From: an uncultured Collinsella sp.
Lineage (GTDB): Bacteria > Actinomycetota > Coriobacteriia > Coriobacteriales > Coriobacteriaceae
Direction: 5' to 3'
DNA: 7,503 nt
NCBI GenBank assembly: GCA_900759435.1
Contig: CAAEVD010000090.1
Location: 1 to 7,503 of the forward strand
The notes under the pieces are model-generated. The model searched no databases and was not told the origin of the DNA. It saw only the letters and a list, made by a program, of their open reading frames with translations. Below, piece by piece: positions 1 through 5,276 of this stretch (positions are counted from its first letter, which is position 1; the number at the start of each line of letters is the position of its first letter). Made by a program: the position numbers and the translations under genes.

Positions 1-14
1 GTCTGGGAGGCACC

Positions 15-1478
15 GTGGCAGAAACGTTTGATATCGCGATTGTGGGCGCGGGCATCACGGGATGCGCCATCGCGCGGCAGCTCGCGCGGTTTGACTTGTC
101 CATTTGCGTGGTCGAGGCGGCGAACGACATCGCGCGGGGCGCCTCAAAGGCCAACGGCGGCCTAGTGCACGCCGGCTACGATCCGGCACCGGGCACGGTA
201 AAGGCGCAGGTCAACGCCCGCGGCTGCGAGCTATATGGCACGTGGGCCCAGGAGCTAGGCTTTTTGTTCCGGCGCACCGGGTCGATGGTGCTGGGTTTCA
301 ACGACAAAGACCGCGCGCATCTGGAGAAGCTGCACCAGAATGGCCTGGCCAACGGCGTACCCGAGCTGGCGATTATCGGCCCCGAGCGCATCCACGAGTT
401 GGAGCCGCGTGCCAGCGCCGACGCAACATGCGCGCTGTGGTGCCCTTCAACTGGCTTTGTCGATCCCTTTGAAGTCGCCATTGCCGCGATGGAAAACGCC
501 GTGGCCAACGGGGTGACGTTTATGCGGTCGGCTCCGGTGCAAGCGATTGAGGTTGCTGACGGCGAGGCTCCCGACAGGGCTACGCGCTTTACGCTGGCGA
601 CGCCTGCCGGCGATGTGCGCTGTCGATATTTGATCAATGCCGCGGGCAACGGTGCCGCGGACATCTCGCATATGGCGGGCGCCGAGGAGTTCCAGATGGT
701 CTGGCGACAGGGCAACATTGTGGTGCTGGACAAGGAACCGCGAGCGCTCATGCCGCTCTATCCCGTTCCCACGCCGGTTTCCAAGGGCGTTATCGTCACG
801 GGTACCGTACACGGCAACACTGTGATTACCGCGACGGCCGCGGTGCGCGAGCCTGGCGACACGCAGACCTATGCGAGCGATGTCGACGCGCTGCTGAGCG
901 GCGCGCGCAAGCTGGTGCCCGATCTGGACACGCGCCGTGTGGTGCGCGCGTTTGCCGGCGGTCGTCCGGTCATTAAGGGAACGAACGACTTCTTTATTGG
1001 GCAGTCGGCCGTGGTGCCGGGACTATTCCAGGCCGCGGGCATTCAGTCGCCAGGCGTGGCGAGCGCGCCAGCCATTGCCGAGCGCATGGAGCAGGTACTG
1101 CGCAATGCCGGCGTGGTCCTGCACGAGTGCGGCGACTGGAACCCGATTCGCCATGCGCCGGACGACTTTGACCGCGCCTCGCTTGCGCGAAAGGAAGAGC
1201 TCATTGAGTCCGACCCCGCGTGGGGGCAGACCGTCTGCCGCTGCGAGACGGTGCCCGAGGCCGAGATCGTAGCCGCGATCCGACGCCGCCCGGGCGCTGT
1301 TTCGGTCGAGGGCGTCAAGCGCCGCTGTCGTGCCGGCATGGGTCGGTGCCAGAGTGGTTTTTGCCAGAGCCGCGTGGTTGCGACCCTAGCACGCGAGCTG
1401 GGTTGCGACCCCAGCGAGGTGCTGTTGGAGGATCCCGGTTCTTGGCTGGTCGAGGGACCTCTGAAGGGGGTGCGCTAG
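15..1478 (+). CDS. GlpA/LhgO-like FAD-dependent dehydrogenase with C-terminal BFD-type [2Fe-2S] domain
   Basis: The 487-residue product is a flavin dehydrogenase of the DAO / glycerol-3-phosphate dehydrogenase fold. Seen: an FAD-binding GAGITG at residues 11-16 with acidic E34 at the end of the second strand; a GASKANGG segment at 42-49, typical of GlpA/LhgO proteins; and a C-terminal cysteine domain with CxC (C408, C410) and CxxxxC (C445, C450) in the context GMGRCQSGFC, as in the BFD-like domain of E. coli GlpA. C438 is an additional cysteine. The start is GTG at 15, preceded by GGGAGG at 5-10; homologues also begin a few residues before the Rossmann strand. It is first of a three-gene operon with a 1-nt gap to the next gene. 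The likely reaction is oxidation of glycerol-3-phosphate or a 2-hydroxy acid, with electrons passed through FAD and the cluster to the partner proteins. The fold and cofactors are secure; the substrate is not. No signal peptide or membrane segment, so cytoplasmic. Confidence 0.9.
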   Translation: MAETFDIAIVGAGITGCAIARQLARFDLSICVVEAANDIARGASKANGGLVHAGYDPAPGTVKAQVNARGCELYGTWAQELGFLFRRTGSMVLGFNDKDRAHLEKLHQNGLANGVPELAIIGPERIHELEPRASADATCALWCPSTGFVDPFEVAIAAMENAVANGVTFMRSAPVQAIEVADGEAPDRATRFTLATPAGDVRCRYLINAAGNGAADISHMAGAEEFQMVWRQGNIVVLDKEPRALMPLYPVPTPVSKGVIVTGTVHGNTVITATAAVREPGDTQTYASDVDALLSGARKLVPDLDTRRVVRAFAGGRPVIKGTNDFFIGQSAVVPGLFQAAGIQSPGVASAPAIAERMEQVLRNAGVVLHECGDWNPIRHAPDDFDRASLARKEELIESDPAWGQTVCRCETVPEAEIVAAIRRRPGAVSVEGVKRRCRAGMGRCQSGFCQSRVVATLARELGCDPSEVLLEDPGSWLVEGPLKGVR

Positions 1479-1479
1479 G

Positions 1480-2871
1480 ATGGCGACGTTCGATATGCGC
1501 GATGGACGCGCGGAGACCGGAGCCGTAGCGTCGGTGTCGACGCAGGCGTTCGACGTGGTCGTTATCGGTGGCGGACCTGCCGGTATGGCAGCCGCGCTTG
1601 CCGCGCATAAGGCCGGCGCGCGCGTGGCAATCGTGGAGCGCGAGCAGCATCTGGGCGGAATCCTCCGCCAGTGCATCCACCCGGGCTTTGGCCTGTCGCA
1701 CTTTAAGCAGGAGCTCACCGGTCCCGAGTACGCGCAGCGCTTTATCGATCAGGTGCGGGCGACCGACATTGCGCTGTTCTTGGACAGTATGGTGCTTGGG
1801 ATTGATTCGGGCGGGGGCGCAGGCGCGTCGGGCGTGGACGAGGTCCCAGGAGCTACCGCAGTCCATACCGTCACGCTCATGAACCGCGCCGGTATGCTGC
1901 AGCTCACCGGGCGCGCGGTCATCCTTGCCATGGGTTGCCGCGAGCGCACGCGCAGCGAGATCAAGATCCCCGGCAGCCGTCCCGCCGGCGTGTTTACGGC
2001 CGGCCTGGCGCAGCGATACATCAATATCGAAAATCTCAAGCCCGGCTCGCGCGCCGTCATTTTGGGCTCGGGCGACATCGGGCTTATCATGGCGCGCCGC
2101 TGCACGCTCGAGGGGATTTCGGTCGAGGGCGTGTACGAACTCATGCCGTACGCCAACGGCCTGCGCCGCAATGTGAAAAACTGCCTGGACGACTTTGGCA
2201 TTCCACTGCATCTGTCTACCACGGTCACGCGCGTGGTCGGTCGCGACCGCGTGGAGACGGTCGAAGTGAGCAAGGTCGACGAGCACCTGGCGCCTATTCC
2301 GGGGACCGAGCGCGTTGTTCCGTGCGATACGCTGCTACTTTCGGTGGGCCTGATTCCCGAGAACGAGCTTTCGGTTGCCGCGGGCGTTGAGCTTGACCCG
2401 CGCACGCGCGGCGCCGTGGTGGACCAGAGTCTGCAGACGGGCGTGCCGGGCATTTTTGCCTGCGGCAACGTGCTGCACGTGCACGACCTGGCCGATAATG
2501 TGACGACCGAATCTGAGAGAGCCGGCGCGGCTGCGGCGGCGTGGGCGTTGGGGGCTGTCGGCACCGCGGCGGGAGTGGCGGACGCGAGTTGCGAGCTCAC
2601 GGTCTCCCCCGCCGGCAAAGCGGGTTACGCACTGCCGGGGCGCATTACGAGTGTGGCACTCACCAAACTCAACTTCCGCGTACGCCGGCCGGTCGATGCC
2701 GCCCACGTGCGCATTCTGGCAGGCGACGAGGAGCTGTTTGCAGGCAAGGTCCGCCCGTTTAAACCGAGCGTCATGGAAAGCTTCCCGCTACCGGCAAAGG
2801 TGATTCAACGCGCACTCGACCTAGGCGCCAGCGAGATTGTCCTGTCCGTCGACCCCGTTGAGGAGGCGTAA
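1480..2871 (+). CDS. FAD/NAD(P)-dependent oxidoreductase, partner of the GlpA-like dehydrogenase
   Basis: The 463-residue product is a pyridine nucleotide-disulfide oxidoreductase-fold protein. Seen: FAD-binding GGGPAG at residues 30-35 with E53 ending the beta-alpha-beta unit; the subfamily segment GGILRQCIHPGFGL at 59-72, with one cysteine (C65) and no CxxxxC redox pair; a second, NAD(P)-type GSGDIG at 196-201; and the late FAD motif GIFACGNV at 324-331. The last 90 or so residues, including FRVRRP and KVRPFKPSVMES, match the C-terminal domain of this subfamily. The ATG at 1480 lies 1 nt after the previous stop and has AAGGGGG at 1464-1470, so translation is probably coupled. About 23 residues precede the first conserved strand; a GTG at 1534 is an alternative start. 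Its role is inferred: electron transfer between the dehydrogenase, NAD(P)H or another acceptor and the small Fe-S protein downstream. Confidence 0.9.
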   Translation: MATFDMRDGRAETGAVASVSTQAFDVVVIGGGPAGMAAALAAHKAGARVAIVEREQHLGGILRQCIHPGFGLSHFKQELTGPEYAQRFIDQVRATDIALFLDSMVLGIDSGGGAGASGVDEVPGATAVHTVTLMNRAGMLQLTGRAVILAMGCRERTRSEIKIPGSRPAGVFTAGLAQRYINIENLKPGSRAVILGSGDIGLIMARRCTLEGISVEGVYELMPYANGLRRNVKNCLDDFGIPLHLSTTVTRVVGRDRVETVEVSKVDEHLAPIPGTERVVPCDTLLLSVGLIPENELSVAAGVELDPRTRGAVVDQSLQTGVPGIFACGNVLHVHDLADNVTTESERAGAAAAAWALGAVGTAAGVADASCELTVSPAGKAGYALPGRITSVALTKLNFRVRRPVDAAHVRILAGDEELFAGKVRPFKPSVMESFPLPAKVIQRALDLGASEIVLSVDPVEEA

Positions 2872-2875
2872 GGCC

Positions 2876-3274
2876 ATGAGCACAAACACGATCGAGACAC
2901 TGCGTTTCAACTGCACCACCTGCCCATCCGAGTGCCTCCTGACTGTAGAGGTGGAGCGCGACGCAGACGGCGCCGTGGTAGAGGTGCGATCCGTGACCGG
3001 CAACAGCTGCCTGCGCGGCGATACGTTCGCGCACCAGGAGCTCACCTGCCCCATGCGCGTGCTAACCACTACCGTGGCCGTATCCGGCGGTGACGAGGCG
3101 CTGCTGCCCGTGCGCACGGCCAATGCCATCCCGCTCGAACTCCACGCCCAGGCCATGGACCTCATCCGCGGCCTAGTGGTCAAAGCCCCCATCCGCATGG
3201 GCGATGTCGTGCTGGAGAACCTCCTCAACACCAAAATCGACCTCATCGCCAGCATGGACATCGACCGAGCCTAA
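2876..3274 (+). CDS. DUF1667 family protein, probable small Fe-S partner
   Basis: This 132-residue protein is the third member of the redox operon. Seen: an N-terminal CTTCPSEC (C13, C16, C20), then GNSCLRG with C45, which together give four cysteines suited to a cluster; the family block CPMRVLTTTV at 58-67; and VKAPIRMGDVV at 102-112 near the C-terminus. C58 falls where I remember homologues having a non-cysteine residue before PxR, so it may be a fifth cysteine. The ATG at 2876 is chosen over the upstream ATG at 2837 because AGGAGG at 2861-2866 gives a 9-nt spacing and the product then begins like the family. The gene starts 4 nt after the previous stop. DUF1667 proteins are known to sit beside the two flavoproteins encoded upstream. 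Cluster binding and an electron-transfer role are inference. Confidence 0.88.
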   Translation: MSTNTIETLRFNCTTCPSECLLTVEVERDADGAVVEVRSVTGNSCLRGDTFAHQELTCPMRVLTTTVAVSGGDEALLPVRTANAIPLELHAQAMDLIRGLVVKAPIRMGDVVLENLLNTKIDLIASMDIDRA

Positions 3275-3307
3275 GTAGCCAATTAGGGACGGAGCTCTTT
3301 TAGCTAC
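3275..3307 (+). repeat. R3 repeat, copy 1 (33 nt, GGGACGG core)
   Basis: The 33 nt directly after the DUF1667 stop match 3602-3634 at 26 of 33 positions and the minus strand of 5190-5158 at 25 of 33. The invariant middle is AATTNGGGACGG. The ends GTAGC and GCTAC are complementary, so it can form a weak hairpin with GGGACGG in the loop. It adjoins the stop codon and could belong to the operon's 3' UTR. Confidence 0.75.
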
Positions 3308-3332
3308 CCCGCCATCCACCCCGCCCCTCCTC

Positions 3333-3399
3333 AATTGCGGTGAAATAGTTCCTGATTTCCGCCAAAACCCCGGCATCCAGGAATTATTCCACCGCAACT
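3333..3399. repeat. PAL1: long inverted repeat of the GTTGCGGTGAAATA family
   Basis: Arms 3333-3354 and 3378-3399 (22 nt each) are complementary at 19 positions plus one G-U pair, around a 23-nt loop. The outer part of each arm carries the family sequence (A)GTTGCGGTGAAATA, also found at 4866-4932 and 5196-5262. The inner part of the stem reads GTTCCTG. It lies 58 nt after the redox operon's stop. There is no T-run after either arm, so it is not a classic intrinsic terminator. Confidence 0.9.
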
Positions 3400-3441
3400 A
3401 TCCTTGGAATTGGTATTTAGCTTGTGCCTACTTTAGTGCCA

Positions 3442-3601
3442 TTTCAAAACAATGCCGGATTACGGGGCTGATTCGGAGACCCCCATCCATACCGGCAATT
3501 TTCGATTTTTGATAAGCCGTCTACCTGCGGTTTTAATTTCGCGATTTTTCCTATGGTCATGTAATACAGGTCCAGCCCCGTAATCCGCCATACTTTTGAA
3601 A
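3442..3601. repeat. E1: 160-bp element with 29-nt terminal inverted arms and a conserved central core
   Basis: Arms 3442-3470 and 3573-3601 are complementary at 26 of 29 positions. The inner 15 nt (3456-3470 with 3573-3587) and an outer 8-nt block (TTTCAAAA) pair perfectly. Between them, 3514-3542 matches 5046-5074 of E2 at 27 of 29 positions; this core contains CTACCTGCG and TTTTAATTTCGC. A short internal hairpin GCGR...TCGC is possible in the core of both copies, G-U in one and A-U in the other. The arms are not related in sequence to those of E2. No open frame of note lies inside. Confidence 0.85.
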
Positions 3602-3634
3602 GCAGCTAATTCGGGACGGACCTCTTATGACTAC
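3602..3634 (+). repeat. R3 repeat, copy 2
   Basis: This copy begins at the base after the right arm of E1 and matches copy 1 at 26 of 33 positions. The core AATTCGGGACGG is intact; the terminal complementarity is weaker than in the other copies. TTCGGGAC at 3610-3617 is a perfect complement of GTCCCGAA at 3670-3677 in the peptidase leader. Confidence 0.72.
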
Positions 3635-3641
3635 TTTTGCC

Positions 3642-3651
3642 CGAACGTTCG
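3642..3651. promoter_or_regulatory. Perfect 10-bp palindrome CGAACGTTCG, possible operator
   Basis: This is a perfect dyad about 100 bp upstream of the peptidase start. It partly overlaps the left arm of the leader inverted repeat. The half-site resembles that of a Gram-positive LexA box, but the 4-nt spacer of that site is missing. No convincing -35/-10 pair could be assigned nearby, so an operator role is only possible. Confidence 0.35.
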
Positions 3652-3742
3652 CTAGGCATGCCAAGGAGTGTCCCGAAGTGCCGGCATAAAAGGTACGTCC
3701 TTAACTGCCAGGCATGGGATACCATGGTGGCACCCTAGCGAA
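3648..3742 (+). ncRNA. Rod-like structured leader (candidate cis-regulatory RNA) upstream of the peptidase
   Basis: A nested, co-linear set of stems was traced by hand: 3648-3656 with 3734-3742 (9 bp, perfect); 3659-3663 with 3728-3732 (5 bp); 3668-3674 with 3716-3722 (7 bp, one G-U); 3678-3686 with 3706-3715 (9 bp, one G-U, bulged A3710); and 3690-3693 with 3699-3702 (4 bp, loop TACGT). That is 34 pairs in 95 nt. The closing stem ends in the first bases of AAAGGA at 3741-3746, so folding could limit ribosome access. No known riboswitch consensus was recognised. It could instead be another inserted palindrome. Confidence 0.6.
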
Positions 3743-3746
3743 AGGA
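3741..3746 (+). promoter_or_regulatory. Ribosome binding site AAAGGA fixing the peptidase start
   Basis: AAAGGA stands 6 nt before the ATG at 3753. The in-frame ATG at 3714 has no such site and lies inside the right side of the leader hairpin, so 3753 is preferred. Confidence 0.75.
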
Positions 3747-3752
3747 TGTCTC

Positions 3753-4841
3753 ATGGCACATGTCGATGACCAGCGTGTGGCGCGCGTGCTCGATGCACTC
3801 GAGGCACAGCACCCCGGCGCGCAGCTGCTTGTGAACGACCCGTGGTCGATTTACTATCTGACCGGCTTTTATGCCGATATGTTCGAGCGTTTTTGTGGCG
3901 TGCTGCTCGCGCGCGATGCCGAGCCGGTGATCTTGGTCAACGCCCTGCATCAGCTGCCCGAGTACGACAATGCCCGCGTTGCCTACCACAACGACACCGA
4001 CGTCGTGACCGACGCCATCGCACGCGAGATTAATCCCGCCAAGCCCCTCGGCATCGATACCGTTATGCGCTCCGGCTTTTTGATGCCCCTCATGGAGCGC
4101 CACGCCGCGAGCGAGTTCTTCCTGGGCGACTTTGCCGTCACCGCCGCACGCACCCACAAGGATGCCGCCGAGCAGGAGCTCATGCGTGTGTCCTCGGCCG
4201 CCAACGACACCGTGATGGCCGACGCCATCAAGCTCGTTCACGAGGGCGTGATGGAGCGCGAGATTGCCGACCAGATGCTCGGCCTGTACCGCAAACACGA
4301 CTGCGAGGGCTTTAGCTTTCCGCCCATCGTGAGCTTTGGCGCTAACGCCGGCGACCCGCATCACGAGCCCGACGACACCGTACTCAAGCGCGGTGACGTG
4401 GTGCTGTTCGACATTGGCGGGCGTCATCGCAACTACTGCTCGGACATGACGCGCACGTTCTTTTGGGGAGAGCCGGACGAGGAGACCGCACGCATCTACG
4501 ACATCGTGCGCCGCGCCAACGAGGCCGCCGAGGCGCTCATCGCACCGGGCGTGCGCATATGCGACCTGGACCGCGCCGCGCGCGACGTAATCGAGGATGC
4601 GGGCTATGGGCAGTACTTTACTCATCGCCTGGGCCACTCGATCGGCCTGCAGGACCACGAGCCAGGCGATGTTTCGCTCGTCAACGAGCAGGTCGTAGAG
4701 CCGGGCATGACGTTCTCCATCGAGCCGGGCATCTACCTCCCCGGCCGCACCGGCGTCCGCATCGAGGACCTTGCCCTGGTCACCGAGTCCGGCGTCGAGA
4801 TCCTCAACGCCTACCCCCACGACCCAGTCCGCCTAGACTAG
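3753..4841 (+). CDS. M24 family metallopeptidase (Xaa-Pro aminopeptidase/dipeptidase type)
   Basis: The 362-residue product has the layout of M24B peptidases: an N-terminal creatinase-like domain (about 1-130) and a C-terminal pita-bread catalytic domain. All five dinuclear metal ligands are visible: D220 in LFDIGG, D231 in CSDMTRTF, H295 in GHSIGL, E324 in FSIEPGIY and E338 in RIEDLALV. The family releases N-terminal residues or cleaves dipeptides next to proline. No signal peptide or membrane helix is seen, so it probably works in the cytoplasm on imported or recycled peptides. Length is normal for the family. The gene is alone, between two repeat-rich regions, with its own structured leader and a likely terminator inside E2. 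It may be a pepQ- or pepP-type enzyme; sequence alone does not separate these, so no symbol is given. Confidence 0.92.
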   Translation: MAHVDDQRVARVLDALEAQHPGAQLLVNDPWSIYYLTGFYADMFERFCGVLLARDAEPVILVNALHQLPEYDNARVAYHNDTDVVTDAIAREINPAKPLGIDTVMRSGFLMPLMERHAASEFFLGDFAVTAARTHKDAAEQELMRVSSAANDTVMADAIKLVHEGVMEREIADQMLGLYRKHDCEGFSFPPIVSFGANAGDPHHEPDDTVLKRGDVVLFDIGGRHRNYCSDMTRTFFWGEPDEETARIYDIVRRANEAAEALIAPGVRICDLDRAARDVIEDAGYGQYFTHRLGHSIGLQDHEPGDVSLVNEQVVEPGMTFSIEPGIYLPGRTGVRIEDLALVTESGVEILNAYPHDPVRLD

Positions 4842-4865
4842 CCCCTTCCCAATAGCCCCTCAATA

Positions 4866-4932
4866 AGTTGCGGTGGAATAGTTCCCAGATTGGCCCACAG
4901 AGGCATAATCCAGGAACTATTTCACCGCAACT
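4866..4932. repeat. PAL2: long inverted repeat of the GTTGCGGTGAAATA family
   Basis: Arms 4866-4885 and 4913-4932 (20 nt) pair at 19 positions plus one G-U pair, around a 27-nt loop. The outer 15 nt are the family sequence; the inner stem reads GTTCC. The 3' half is close to PAL1, sharing GGCAT and CCAGGAA before the arm. It begins 24 nt after the peptidase stop. Confidence 0.9.
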
Positions 4933-4973
4933 GCCAAAGGGCCAAGTCGACCAATTTGAAAGCCTAGAGATGC

Positions 4974-5133
4974 GCCACGAAAACGGGCCATCTACTACGT
5001 TTAACCCGCATGGGTCGACCATGCGGGTCTTTTTTGAAAATTGGCAAGCCTTCTACCTGCGATTTTAATTTCGCAAGTCTCAGCGGTGTCGAGGGTAACC
5101 GGTCAAACGTAGTAGATAGGCCAATTTCGTGGC
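4974..5133. repeat. E2: second 160-bp element with terminal inverted arms and the same core as E1
   Basis: Arms 4974-5006 and 5101-5133 (33 nt) are complementary at 28 positions, in two blocks: outer GCCACGAAA and inner ATCTACTACGTTT, separated by a mismatched patch as in E1. The core 5046-5074 shares 27 of 29 positions with 3514-3542. Core placement is similar in both: 39 nt from the left arm and 26 nt from the right here, against 43 and 30 in E1. The total length is identical at 160 bp, yet the arm sequences are unrelated. An intrinsic terminator hairpin sits between the left arm and the core. Confidence 0.85.
5004..5035 (+). terminator. Intrinsic terminator, probably ending the peptidase transcript
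   Basis: A perfect 10-bp stem ACCCGCATGG / CCATGCGGGT (5004-5013 with 5019-5028) with loop GTCGA is followed by C and six T (5029-5035). It lies about 160 nt after the peptidase stop and inside E2. E1 has no matching hairpin at the equivalent place, only T-rich sequence. Confidence 0.82.
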
Positions 5134-5157
5134 AAGCGAGTCAACTCGGGGCACAGG

Positions 5158-5190
5158 GCAGCCAAAAAAGCCCCGTCCCAAATTGACTGA
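5158..5190 (-). repeat. R3 repeat, copy 3 (inverted)
   Basis: On the minus strand this matches copy 1 at 25 of 33 positions, with GGGACGGGGCTTTTTT in the middle. Its ends CAGTCAA and TTGGCTG can pair (7 pairs, one G-U). The GC-rich run followed by six T looks like the 3' half of a terminator, but the 5' half is absent. It lies downstream of folC, just past PAL3. Confidence 0.72.
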
Positions 5191-5195
5191 TTTTG

Positions 5196-5262
5196 AGTTG
5201 CGGTGATATACGGACTGTTTGAGGCTTATGACTTGTAAAACAGTCCGTATTTCACCGCAACT
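5196..5262. repeat. PAL3: long inverted repeat with the same outer stem but a different inner stem
   Basis: Arms 5196-5220 and 5238-5262 pair at 24 of 25 positions around a 17-nt loop. The outer 15 nt are the family sequence seen in PAL1 and PAL2. The inner ten, CGGACTGTTT, differ completely from their GTTCC, yet both sides of the stem changed together. It ends 14 nt from the folC stop, at the 3' side of that gene. Confidence 0.92.
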
Positions 5263-5276
5263 GATGGGGGGATGGG

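Noticed and set aside
1315..2286. Long open frame on the minus strand opposite the two flavoprotein genes
   Set aside because: It overlaps two well-supported genes antisense, has no recognisable domain and reflects high-GC codon bias. The same holds for 3735-4820 (-) and 5616-6668 (+).
3642..3651. LexA box
   Set aside because: CGAACGTTCG lacks the 4-nt spacer between half-sites of Gram-positive LexA boxes.
3714..3752. Upstream in-frame start for the peptidase
   Set aside because: It has no ribosome binding site and lies in the leader hairpin; the ATG at 3753 has AAAGGA at proper spacing.
3442..5133. Retron or IS-associated RNA, because of complementary ends around a conserved core
   Set aside because: No reverse transcriptase or transposase gene lies in the window, and the arms differ between copies; the likeness is only in outline.
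3275..5262. CRISPR array
   Set aside because: Repeats are few, palindromic over their whole length and not regularly spaced, and no cas gene is present.
3333..5262. Classic MITE with target-site duplication for PAL1-3
   Set aside because: No matching short direct repeats were found at the outer borders of the three copies, so mobility is not shown.
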